From: an uncultured Ruminococcus sp.
GTDB taxonomy: Bacteria; Bacillota; Clostridia; Oscillospirales; Ruminococcaceae
NCBI GenBank assembly: GCA_900541495.1
Contig: UQKC01000048.1
Coordinates: 1 to 17,645, forward strand
DNA length: 17,645 bases
Direction of reading: 5' to 3'
This document shows, one piece after another, positions 1 to 6,648 of the stretch (positions are counted from its first letter, which is position 1; each line of letters begins with the position of its first letter). A model generated the notes under the pieces. It had not been told where the DNA came from and searched no databases. It was given only the letters and a program-made list of their open reading frames with translations. A program made the translations under genes and the position numbers.

Positions 1-52
1 GTACACTTTCAGTTTAAAGATTAGTATGAGAGGAAACCAAACACGCTTATTT

Positions 53-84
53 AAGCGCCGCACTTCAATGTGCGGCGCTTTGTT
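53..84 (+). terminator. Intrinsic terminator of an upstream gene
   Basis: Eleven-base-pair perfect stem (53-63 with 70-80) containing GCGCCGCAC/GTGCGGCGC, with a six-base loop TTCAAT, followed by TTTGTT. No coding region is visible in 1-50, so it most likely ends a transcript whose gene lies left of the window. The stem is self-complementary and could also act on the opposite strand, but the T-rich tail is on the + side. Confidence 0.85.
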
Positions 85-94
85 ATGTACTGAT

Positions 95-130
95 CCTGTT
101 TCAAAATTGTAAATTGTACAATAAAACAGG
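95..130. promoter_or_regulatory. Nested inverted repeat upstream of the rimP promoter
   Basis: CCTGTTT (95-101) is the exact inverted copy of AAACAGG (124-130). Nested inside, ATTGT (106-110) pairs with ACAAT (118-122). The element ends about 31 bases before the -35 hexamer of the rimP promoter. It could be an operator or a weak RNA hairpin behind the preceding terminator. No function can be assigned from sequence alone. Confidence 0.3.
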
Positions 131-161
131 GCAGAATTACTATAAAATTTGCAAAAAAGGC

Positions 162-190
162 TTGCATTACGGCTTTAAATGTGTTATAAT
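162..190 (+). promoter_or_regulatory. Promoter of the rimP-nusA-infB operon
   Basis: TTGCAT (162-167) and TATAAT (185-190) are separated by exactly 17 bases. TG at 182-183 gives an extended -10 (TGTTATAAT). This is a near-consensus housekeeping (sigma-A) promoter, with predicted transcription start at about 196-198. It is the only good promoter seen ahead of the ten-gene operon. Confidence 0.85.
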
Positions 191-208
191 ATATATAACA
201 TTATAAAG

Positions 209-240
209 AAAGGTCGGAAAGCTTCCGACCTTTTGTTTTT
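209..240 (+). terminator. Leader terminator (probable attenuator) before rimP
   Basis: A perfect 11-bp stem pairs 209-219 (AAAGGTCGGAA) with 223-233 (TTCCGACCTTT), with a three-base loop AGC and the T-rich tail TTTTGTTTTT. It begins only about 12 bases after the predicted start of transcription and ends 38 bases before the rimP ATG. Polymerase from the promoter at 162-190 must therefore read through it to express the operon. The upstream gene already has its own terminator at 53-84. The U-tract beyond the stem is interrupted by a G (235). In Bacillus subtilis NusA-dependent terminators are described as having weak stems or interrupted distal U-tracts, and the homologous operon is known to be NusA-autoregulated. 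No competing antiterminator fold is visible. Confidence 0.75.
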
Positions 241-277
241 ATAGTAAACTTTTTTGATCTATGAAGGGATTGATGAA

Positions 278-796
278 ATGTCAGGAAAAAACGCTAAAAG
301 CGGAAAGGGCGGAAATACTATCGCCAAAGTTCACGATATGGTAATGCCTATCATTGACGAGCTGGGACTTTCGCTTTGGGACATCGTCTTTGAAAAGGAG
401 GGCGCTTACTGGTATCTTCGCGTCTTTATTGACGGAAAGGACGACCTTGCAAGTATGGAGGACTGCGAGAATGTAACGCGTCCGCTGTCCAAGCTGCTCG
501 ATGAGCAGGACCCTATCGAACAGAGCTATATCCTCGAGGTAGGTTCGCCGGGGATAGGACGTGCGCTCAAAAAGGAGGAGCATTTCCAAAAGTTCCTCGA
601 ATGTCCGATAAGAGTTCGCTTTATCCGTGAAAATGAGAACGGCGAAAAGGAGATCATTGCAGCACTCAAAGCGTATGACAAGGACACTATCACCGTTGCA
701 AGGGACGGCGAGGAAGAAGTTATCAAGCTTTCCGACACTGCTTTCGTGAAGCTTGCCGATGACGAAGATCTCTTCGGAGATGATTTTGAAGAATAA
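278..796 (+). CDS. rimP: Ribosome maturation factor RimP
   Basis: RimP (formerly YlxS/P15a) binds the 30S subunit and helps its 3' domain mature. The 172-residue protein is of usual family length. It has the N-terminal alpha/beta domain with YILEVGSPGIGRAL, matching the family signature (LEVSSPGxxRPL-like), then a C-terminal SH3-like domain and an acidic tail (ending DDEDLFGDDFEE). I chose ATG 278 because GAAGGG (263-268) stands nine bases upstream. An in-frame TTG at 254 would add eight residues but has no ribosome binding site. It is the first gene of the operon, 36 bases ahead of nusA, and lies downstream of the leader terminator. Identity is secure from both motif and position next to nusA. 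Confidence 0.95.
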   Translation: MSGKNAKSGKGGNTIAKVHDMVMPIIDELGLSLWDIVFEKEGAYWYLRVFIDGKDDLASMEDCENVTRPLSKLLDEQDPIEQSYILEVGSPGIGRALKKEEHFQKFLECPIRVRFIRENENGEKEIIAALKAYDKDTITVARDGEEEVIKLSDTAFVKLADDEDLFGDDFEE

Positions 797-832
797 CAAC
801 CTTACAAATAAATTTAGGAGGAATCAGGAAAA

Positions 833-1924
833 ATGAGAAAAACCAAAAAATCACCTGAGATCAACAAGGAACAGCAGTTTATCAAGGATTTTTTCGAGGC
901 ACTTGACCTGCTTGCACAGGAAAACAACATCTCTGTTGACGTTCTTGCAGAGAAGATCAGCCAGGCAATACTTAAAGCTGTAAGAAAAGAATATGAATAT
1001 TGTGACGACTTTGTTGTAAACATCGACCCCGAGCGTCAGATATTCGATGTCTGCGTTCTCAGAACAGTTGTTGACGATGAACCTATCGACCTCAACGAGA
1101 TCAATATCGACGAAGCAAGAGCAGTCTGCGACAAGAACGCGCAGCTCGGCGAGAGAGTTCCTTTCAAGCTTTCTCCCTCAAAGTTCGGCAGAATCGCAGC
1201 TCAGTATGCAAAGCAGTCTATCCGTCACGATATGAAGGAATTCGAGCGTGATAAAATTATGGGACAGTTCAAGGATAAGGTGCACGAAGCTGTTTCCGCT
1301 ACCGTTCAGAAGATCGAACCTGCAACGGGCAACATCACACTTACCATTGACGGTCACGAAGTTTATATGCTCAAAAAGGAGCAGATCCCCGGCGAAGTTC
1401 TCAAAGAGGGTCAGATCGTCAAGGTATATGTATGCGAGATCATCAACCCCGACAGACGTCCTGCCGTTAAGATCTCACGCCGTCACCCAGACCTTGTAAA
1501 GCGTCTTTTCGAGCTTGAAATTCCCGAAATTTATGACGGCATTGTTGAGATAAAGTCTATTGCAAGAGAAGCAGGTTCAAGAACCAAGATCGCAGTTGCT
1601 TCGACCGACCCGAACGTTGACCCTGTCGGCGCTTGCATCGGACCTAAGCACTCCAGAATCGAAAAGGTCGTTGAAGAACTCGGCGGCGAAAAGATCGACA
1701 TCATCGTTTATGACGAGGATATCACGGTATTCGTTGCTCACGCACTTGCTCCTGCTGAGGTCATCAGCGTTACAAAGGAAGAGGACGAGGAGAAGAAGTG
1801 CACAGTTATCGTGCCGAACAACCAGCTCTCACTTGCTATCGGCAACAAGGGTCAGAATGCAAAGCTTGCTGCCCGTCTTACCGATTATAAGATAGACATA
1901 AAGCCCGAAGTTCCCACTGAATGA
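833..1924 (+). CDS. nusA: Transcription termination/antitermination factor NusA
   Basis: NusA binds RNA polymerase and nascent RNA and modulates pausing, intrinsic termination and antitermination. Domains in order: N-terminal polymerase-binding domain (about 1-135), S1 domain (about 143-208), KH1 (about 230-300) and KH2 (about 305-358). KH2 has a proper GxxG loop, GNKG at 337-340. In KH1 the loop reads GPKH (270-273), so the second glycine is replaced by histidine. At 363 residues it lacks the C-terminal acidic repeats of the E. coli protein, as is normal in Firmicutes. AGGAGG (816-821) lies 11 bases before the ATG. The gene ends in tandem stops TGA TAA. NusA may control its own operon through the leader terminator at 209-240; this is inferred from homologous systems. 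Confidence 0.97.
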   Translation: MRKTKKSPEINKEQQFIKDFFEALDLLAQENNISVDVLAEKISQAILKAVRKEYEYCDDFVVNIDPERQIFDVCVLRTVVDDEPIDLNEINIDEARAVCDKNAQLGERVPFKLSPSKFGRIAAQYAKQSIRHDMKEFERDKIMGQFKDKVHEAVSATVQKIEPATGNITLTIDGHEVYMLKKEQIPGEVLKEGQIVKVYVCEIINPDRRPAVKISRRHPDLVKRLFELEIPEIYDGIVEIKSIAREAGSRTKIAVASTDPNVDPVGACIGPKHSRIEKVVEELGGEKIDIIVYDEDITVFVAHALAPAEVISVTKEEDEEKKCTVIVPNNQLSLAIGNKGQNAKLAARLTDYKIDIKPEVPTE

Positions 1925-1941
1925 TAAAACGGAGGTAGAAT

Positions 1942-2214
1942 ATGCCTGCTGTAAAAAAGATACCCATGAGAATGTGCATCGGCTGCGGCGAGATGAAGCC
2001 CAAAAAAGAGCTTATCCGCATCGTAAAATTGCCCGAGGGTGAGATAAGCCTTGACATTACGGGTAAAAAATCGGGCAGAGGCGCTTATATCTGCCGCTCC
2101 TGCGAGTGCCTTGAAAAAGCGAAGAAAGCAAGAAAGCTTGAAAAGTCTTTCTCCTGCCGCATCGACGAAGAGGTATATGCAAATATGGAAAGGGAGCTTT
2201 CGGAAAATGAATAA
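1942..2214 (+). CDS. ylxR: YlxR family RNA-binding protein (RNase P modulator RnpM)
   Basis: Small basic protein of the YlxR family, which sits between nusA and the L7Ae-like gene in most Firmicutes. The B. subtilis member has been reported to bind and modulate RNase P (RnpM). The 90 residues include the family hallmarks MRMCIGCGEMKPKKELIRIV (9-28) and GRGAYIC (45-51). Two cysteine pairs, C12/C15 and C51/C54 (C56 close by), could bind zinc; this is inferred, not proved. GGAGG (1931-1935) precedes the ATG by six bases. The stop overlaps the start of the next gene by eight bases, so their translation is probably coupled. Confidence 0.93.
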   Translation: MPAVKKIPMRMCIGCGEMKPKKELIRIVKLPEGEISLDITGKKSGRGAYICRSCECLEKAKKARKLEKSFSCRIDEEVYANMERELSENE

Positions 2215-2527
2215 CAAGCTTTTCGGACTCCTTTCGATGTGCAGAAGATCGGGGAGAATGGCGCTCGGGTTCGATATGTCCAAAGAATCTGCCGAAAAAG
2301 GCAAAGCGGAGCTGATAGTTCTCGCTTCGGACATTTCGCCAAAGACGGAAAAGGAAGTCCGCTTCTTTTCCGATAAATACAGCGTCAAAACAGTTAAAAC
2401 AAACCTTACAATAGATGATTTTTTTCACGGTATAGGGAAAAAAGTCGGTGTTATCGCAGTTTGCGACAAGGGGTTCGCCCAAAAGGCTGAAAGTCTTATC
2501 GGCGAGGATACCATAACAAAGAATTAA
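2207..2527 (+). CDS. ylxQ: L7Ae-family ribosomal/K-turn-binding protein YlxQ
   Basis: Member of the L7Ae/L30e/S12e/Gadd45 family that binds kink-turn RNA. The nusA-operon paralogue is YlxQ (RplGA), a probable ribosome-associated or RNA-chaperone protein. The 106-residue product begins MNNKLFGLLSMCRRSGRMAL, and its central ELIVLASDISPKTEKEV matches the core L7Ae motif. ATG 2207 is chosen because the protein then starts at the family's usual N-terminus and because AAAGGGAG (about 2189-2196) lies ten bases upstream. The reading frame remains open back to about 2051, but that part overlaps ylxR and does not resemble the family. It overlaps ylxR by eight bases and is 17 bases ahead of infB. Confidence 0.9.
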   Translation: MNNKLFGLLSMCRRSGRMALGFDMSKESAEKGKAELIVLASDISPKTEKEVRFFSDKYSVKTVKTNLTIDDFFHGIGKKVGVIAVCDKGFAQKAESLIGEDTITKN

Positions 2528-2544
2528 CGGAGGTAATACAGCCT

Positions 2545-5193
2545 ATGAGTAACGCAAAATCGCAGTCCAAACAGAAATTAAGTGATGTTGCAAAGGATCT
2601 CGGTATTTCCAATCAGGAGCTTATCGATTTCGTTGAAAATAAATTCGGAGAGGTAAAAAAAGCTGCCGCAAGCCTTACCGCTGACCAGCTCAATATCATT
2701 CTCGAAAATTACACACAGAACAATCAGGTGGAAAGCTTTGACGGATATTTCGCAAAGAGAAACGAACCAAAGCCCGTTAAGAAAGAAGAGCCAAAGGCAG
2801 AAAAGAAGCCTGCAAAGAAAGATGCTCCAAAGGCTGAACAGCCTAAGCAGGAAGCTAAGAAGCCCGTTAAAAAGGAAGCCCCCAAGGCAGAGATCAAGCA
2901 GGAAGCTGTCAAGTCCGAACCCGTAAAGGCAGAAGCACCAAAGCCTCAGCCGAAGCAGGAACAGCTTAAGCCGCAGCCTAAGCAGGAAGCTCCGAAGCCT
3001 GCACCAAAGCAGGAAGCAAAGCCTGCCGTTCAGAACAACAAGAACGAGCAGAAGAACAAGGCTGACCGCTTCAACGCACAGCAGGCTCTCAAAAACAACG
3101 AGCAGAACAAGAACAGGAAGAACGAGCAGAAGCCTCAGCAGAACAAGGATCAGAACCAGAACAAGACCAAGCTCGATATCAAGTTTGCTGATGCTTCGAG
3201 CAATACAGTGGATCAGAAGCTTCACAAGGTCGATACAAGAGGTTCTTATGTCGAGATCGACAAGTACAACGAAAAGTACGAGAACATCGCTCCGGTTCAG
3301 AATGGCAGACACAAGGACAATTTCTCCAAGAAGCAGAAGCTTACGCAGAAGTCCCAGCAGAGAAAACAGCAGCAGTATTCCAACAAGCACGAATCCGAGG
3401 CTGATAAGCTCCGCAGACTTGAACTCGAAAGAGCAAGAAAGCAGCAGCTCAAAGTTCTTATACCTGATGAGATCGTCGTTTCCGAACTCGCTTCAAGACT
3501 TAAGGTAACAGCTACCGAAGTTATCAAGAAGCTTATGGGTCTTGGCGAAATGTGTACTATCAATCAGGTAATCGACTTCGATACAGCTTCACTTGTTGCC
3601 GAAGAACTCGGCGCAAAGGTGGAAAAGGAAGTTATCGTTACTATCGAAGAGCGTCTTATCGATGATTCCGATGATGACGGCGAGGGCGTAGAGAGAGCAC
3701 CTGTCGTTGTTGTAATGGGTCACGTTGACCACGGTAAAACCTCACTCCTCGACCATATCAGAAACGCTCACGTTACAGCTACCGAAGCAGGCGGTATCAC
3801 ACAGCATATCGGTGCTTACAGAGTTAATTACAACGGCAAGGACATCACTTTCCTCGATACTCCGGGACACGAAGCTTTCACTTCCATGAGAGCGAGAGGT
3901 GCGTCCGTAACCGATATCGCTATCCTCGTTGTAGCCGCAGACGACGGTATCATGCCGCAGACTATCGAAGCTATCAACCACGCAAAGGCAGCGAATATCC
4001 CGATAATCGTTGCTATCAACAAAATGGATAAGCCGGGTGCAAACCCTGAAAATATCAAGCAGCAGCTCACCGAACACAACCTCGTTGTCGAAGAATGGGG
4101 CGGCGATGTTATCTGCGTTCCTATCTCCGCTAAGACGGGCATGGGCATTGACGAGCTTCTCGAAAACGTTCTTCTTGTTGCCGAAGTTGCAGAGTACAAG
4201 GCTAACCCGAACAGACTTGCAAAGGGTGCTGTTATCGAAGCACGTCTTGACAAGGGCAGAGGTCCTATTGCAACTCTCCTCGTTCAGAACGGTACTCTCC
4301 ACACGGGCGATATAATCATCGCAGGCACGGCTGTCGGCAGAGTAAGAGTTATGACCAACGACAAGGGCGAAGTTGTAAGCGAAGCAGGCCCGTCCTGTCC
4401 TGTTGAGATCACGGGTCTTGCGGAAGTTCCGTCCGCAGGTGACACATTCAACGCCGTTGAAGATGAGCGTCTTGCAAGAGAACTCGTTGAACAGCGTAAG
4501 CACGAAGCTAAGCAGGAGCAGTTCAAGCAGTATCAGAAGGTAACTCTTGACAACCTCTTCAGCCAGATCGAGCAGGGCGAGATCAAGGAACTTCCTATCA
4601 TCGTCAAGGCAGACGTTCAGGGTTCTGTTGAAGCTGTTCGTCAGTCGCTTGAAAAGCTCTCCAACGACGAAGTTCGCGTTAAAGTTATCCACGGCGGCGT
4701 AGGTGCTGTTTCCGAGAGCGACGTTATGCTCGCAGACGCATCGAACGCTATCATCGTTGGCTTCAACGTTCGTCCTGACCCCGTTGCAGAGGAAAATGCA
4801 AAGCGTGACGGTGTTGATATCCGCCTTTACAGAATCATCTATGATGCAATTGAAGAAATTCAGACCGCTATGAAGGGTATGCTTGCGCCTAAGTTCCACG
4901 AAGTAAGCCTCGGACGTGTTGAAGTTCGTCAGGTATACAAGATCACGGGCGTTGGTACAGTTTCGGGCTCTTACGTTCTGAGCGGCAAGATCACAAGAAA
5001 TGCCGAGATCAGAGTTGTTCGTGACGGTATCATCATCGCAGACGACAAGATGTCCTCCCTCAAGCGTTTCAAGGACGATGTTAAGGAAGTTGCCGAGGGT
5101 TACGAGTGCGGTATCACGCTTGAAAAATTCAACGATGTCAAGGTCGGAGATATTTTTGAAGCGTATATGATGGAAGAAACCAAGGCAGAATAA
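2545..5193 (+). CDS. infB: Translation initiation factor IF-2
   Basis: IF-2 is the GTPase that places initiator fMet-tRNA on the 30S subunit and promotes subunit joining. The 882-residue protein has an IF2_N helical domain (about 10-60), a long Lys/Glu/Pro/Gln/Asn-rich linker (about 74-210), a second IF2_N-like region (about 305-370), the G domain, and domains II-IV carrying the C-terminal fMet-tRNA-binding part (about 560-882). GTPase motifs are intact: G1 GHVDHGKT (392-399), G2 GGITQHIG (about 416), G3 DTPGH (438-442), G4 NKMD (492-495), G5 SAK (528-530). GGAGG (2529-2533) lies 11 bases upstream of the ATG. A strong stem-loop separates it from rbfA. The linker is low-complexity and repetitive at the DNA level. 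Confidence 0.98.
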   Translation: MSNAKSQSKQKLSDVAKDLGISNQELIDFVENKFGEVKKAAASLTADQLNIILENYTQNNQVESFDGYFAKRNEPKPVKKEEPKAEKKPAKKDAPKAEQPKQEAKKPVKKEAPKAEIKQEAVKSEPVKAEAPKPQPKQEQLKPQPKQEAPKPAPKQEAKPAVQNNKNEQKNKADRFNAQQALKNNEQNKNRKNEQKPQQNKDQNQNKTKLDIKFADASSNTVDQKLHKVDTRGSYVEIDKYNEKYENIAPVQNGRHKDNFSKKQKLTQKSQQRKQQQYSNKHESEADKLRRLELERARKQQLKVLIPDEIVVSELASRLKVTATEVIKKLMGLGEMCTINQVIDFDTASLVAEELGAKVEKEVIVTIEERLIDDSDDDGEGVERAPVVVVMGHVDHGKTSLLDHIRNAHVTATEAGGITQHIGAYRVNYNGKDITFLDTPGHEAFTSMRARGASVTDIAILVVAADDGIMPQTIEAINHAKAANIPIIVAINKMDKPGANPENIKQQLTEHNLVVEEWGGDVICVPISAKTGMGIDELLENVLLVAEVAEYKANPNRLAKGAVIEARLDKGRGPIATLLVQNGTLHTGDIIIAGTAVGRVRVMTNDKGEVVSEAGPSCPVEITGLAEVPSAGDTFNAVEDERLARELVEQRKHEAKQEQFKQYQKVTLDNLFSQIEQGEIKELPIIVKADVQGSVEAVRQSLEKLSNDEVRVKVIHGGVGAVSESDVMLADASNAIIVGFNVRPDPVAEENAKRDGVDIRLYRIIYDAIEEIQTAMKGMLAPKFHEVSLGRVEVRQVYKITGVGTVSGSYVLSGKITRNAEIRVVRDGIIIADDKMSSLKRFKDDVKEVAEGYECGITLEKFNDVKVGDIFEAYMMEETKAE
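2761..3170 (+). repeat. Degenerate low-complexity repeat in the infB linker
   Basis: This part of infB encodes repeated units of the type KKEAPKAE, PKQEAPKP and NKNEQK. The repetition is visible in DNA: the 18-mer CAGCCTAAGCAGGAAGCT is identical at 2839-2856 and 2974-2991, and AAGCCCGTTAA is repeated near 2770 and 2860. Such disordered linkers vary in length among IF-2 proteins, and slippage or unequal exchange would be expected here. Confidence 0.7.
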
Positions 5194-5204
5194 GTAATGC
5201 TTCA

Positions 5205-5239
5205 GGAAAAGCTGACCGATAGCTTCGGTCGGCGTTTCC
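5205..5239 (+). promoter_or_regulatory. Strong stem-loop between infB and rbfA
   Basis: Bases 5205-5219 pair with 5225-5239. The outer helix is GGAAA/TTTCC, then one A-G mismatch, then a nine-bp helix (GCTGACCGA with TCGGTCGGC, including one T-G pair), with the five-base loop TAGCT. The bases that follow (TTCGATAAAA) contain no T-run, so it does not look like a terminator. It begins 11 bases after the infB stop and ends 36 bases before the rbfA ATG. RNase processing, 3'-end protection of infB mRNA, or partial attenuation are possible roles. Confidence 0.6.
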
Positions 5240-5274
5240 TTCGATAAAATTCCCATAACCAAAAAGGAGTTTAT

Positions 5275-5664
5275 ATGCCTAATTTTAAAAATATGCGTCT
5301 TTCCGAAGATATAATGCGTGAGATCGCAGGCCTTATAAGAGAGCGTGTCAAAGACCCAAGAGTAAACACAATGGCGACTTCCGTTGTCAGAGTTGAGCTT
5401 TCGGGCGATGGCTCGCACTGCAAGGTCTTCATCTCCAGCTTCAACGGAATGGAGGACGCTGAAAATGCCGTAAAGGGACTTCAGAACGCTTCGGGTATGC
5501 TCCGCCGTGAGATAACCAACAAGCTCCATATCAGAAGATGCCCCGAGCTGCATTTTATCCCCGATAATTCTATCGAACATTCGGCAGAGATCTCACAGAT
5601 GCTTCACGATATTCTTCCTGCCGAAGATAACGATACAGAAGAAACAGATAACGAGACCGAATAA
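5275..5664 (+). CDS. rbfA: 30S ribosome-binding factor RbfA
   Basis: RbfA is a cold-shock-linked KH-type protein that binds the 30S subunit and assists maturation of the 16S rRNA 5' end. The 129-residue product begins MPNFKNMRLSEDIMREIAGL and has the expected LRREITNKLHIRRCPELHF segment followed by DNSIEHSAEI, both typical of the family. The tail is acidic (EDNDTEETDNETE). AAGGAG (5264-5269) lies five bases before the ATG. It is downstream of infB as in most bacteria, and 15 bases upstream of nrnA. The usual Bacillus neighbour ylxP is missing between infB and rbfA. Confidence 0.95.
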   Translation: MPNFKNMRLSEDIMREIAGLIRERVKDPRVNTMATSVVRVELSGDGSHCKVFISSFNGMEDAENAVKGLQNASGMLRREITNKLHIRRCPELHFIPDNSIEHSAEISQMLHDILPAEDNDTEETDNETE

Positions 5665-5679
5665 AAAGGTTGTGATGTT

Positions 5680-6648
5680 TTGCAGATAAATTTTGAAGAA
5701 GCAGCGGAATTTCTCCGCGAAAACGACTGTTATCATATCCTTACCCACGCAAGTCCCGACGGCGACACAATAGGTTCAGGCTTCGGGCTTTGCGCTATTC
5801 TCCGCAAAATGGGCAAGAAAGCCAATGTTTACTGCTCCGATGAGCTTCCGAAGCGCTATGACTTTATGTATGAGGGTTATGAGCCGCAGGATTTCGAGGT
5901 AAAGACCGTTGTTGCGGTCGATGTTGCCGACCCGAAGCTCCTCGGTAAAAATCTGGAGCATTATGCCGATAAAGTTGAGCTTTGCATAGATCACCATATC
6001 TCGAACACGGGTTATGCAAAGAGAACGCTTGTCGAACCGCATGCAGCGGCAGCTTGTCAGGTCATTTTCAAGCTTTTGAGCAGCCAGAACCTCACCGAAT
6101 GTGACGCAAAGATCGCAAAGTGCCTTTACACGGGCATTGCGACCGATACCGGCTGCTTCAAGTTCGATTCCTGCACCTCCGAAACACACGCGGCGGCAGC
6201 TGAACTGATGAAATTCGACATCGGCGCAGGAAAGATCAACCGCAGAATGTTCGATCAGAAGAGCAGAGCCAGAATAGCCGTTGAACAGCACGTTCTCGGC
6301 AGTATGGAATACTATTTTGACGAACGCTGCTCGGTAGCTTCCGTTTCGCTCTATGATATAAAGAGAACCGGACTTCCTGCCGAGGAATTCGAGGGCATCG
6401 CAGGTATTACGACCGTCCTCGAAACAATAGAAGTCGGCGTTTTTATCCGTCAGAAAGAGGAGCATAAGATAAAAGCTTCGCTCCGTTCGACGGGTGATAT
6501 CGACGTTTCGGCGATTTGTGCTCAGTTCGGCGGCGGCGGTCACATTAAGGCGGCAGGCTGTTCATTTGAAACGAGCATCGATGATGCAAAGGCTAAGATA
6601 GTCGAAGCTGTCGGCAGGGCTCTTGCGGAAATGGGTGCAAAGAAATGA
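5680..6648 (+). CDS. nrnA: DHH-family nanoRNase / pAp phosphatase NrnA
   Basis: NrnA-type DHH/DHHA1 phosphoesterase, a bifunctional enzyme that degrades 2-5 nt RNAs and dephosphorylates 3'-phosphoadenosine 5'-phosphate. Metal-binding motifs are intact: HASPDGD (H23, D27, D29), AVDVADP (about 79-85), IDHH (D104-H106) and GIATDTG (about 146-152). The DHHA1 domain ends with GGGGHIKAAG (about 284-293). The start is TTG 5680; no ATG or GTG lies in frame between the previous stop and residue 58, and AAAAAGG ends ten bases upstream. The 322-residue length is normal. It sits 15 bases after rbfA, and its TGA overlaps the truB ATG (ATGA), so translation is probably coupled. NrnA between rbfA and truB is common in Clostridia. 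Confidence 0.93.
   Translation: MQINFEEAAEFLRENDCYHILTHASPDGDTIGSGFGLCAILRKMGKKANVYCSDELPKRYDFMYEGYEPQDFEVKTVVAVDVADPKLLGKNLEHYADKVELCIDHHISNTGYAKRTLVEPHAAAACQVIFKLLSSQNLTECDAKIAKCLYTGIATDTGCFKFDSCTSETHAAAAELMKFDIGAGKINRRMFDQKSRARIAVEQHVLGSMEYYFDERCSVASVSLYDIKRTGLPAEEFEGIAGITTVLETIEVGVFIRQKEEHKIKASLRSTGDIDVSAICAQFGGGGHIKAAGCSFETSIDDAKAKIVEAVGRALAEMGAKK

Noticed and set aside
281..799. Minus-strand frame of 172 codons opposite rimP
   Set aside because: It mirrors rimP almost exactly, and rimP is well supported by motif and context.
2051..2206. Longer N-terminus for the ylxQ frame
   Set aside because: This part overlaps ylxR out of frame and has no family similarity; ATG 2207 has a ribosome binding site and gives the normal start.
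2578..3390. Minus-strand open frame rich in Leu and Val opposite the infB linker
   Set aside because: The hydrophobic look comes from reading Lys/Glu/Gln codons backwards; it is not a membrane protein gene.
5205..5250. Intrinsic terminator after infB
   Set aside because: The stem is strong, but no T-run follows and rbfA continues the operon, so it is listed as a stem-loop of unknown role.
3742..5580. A 612-codon open frame on the minus strand opposite infB and rbfA
   Set aside because: It is the antisense shadow of infB, which has all its GTPase motifs. The reverse translation is low in recognisable motifs and has no ribosome binding site; codon bias keeps this frame open.
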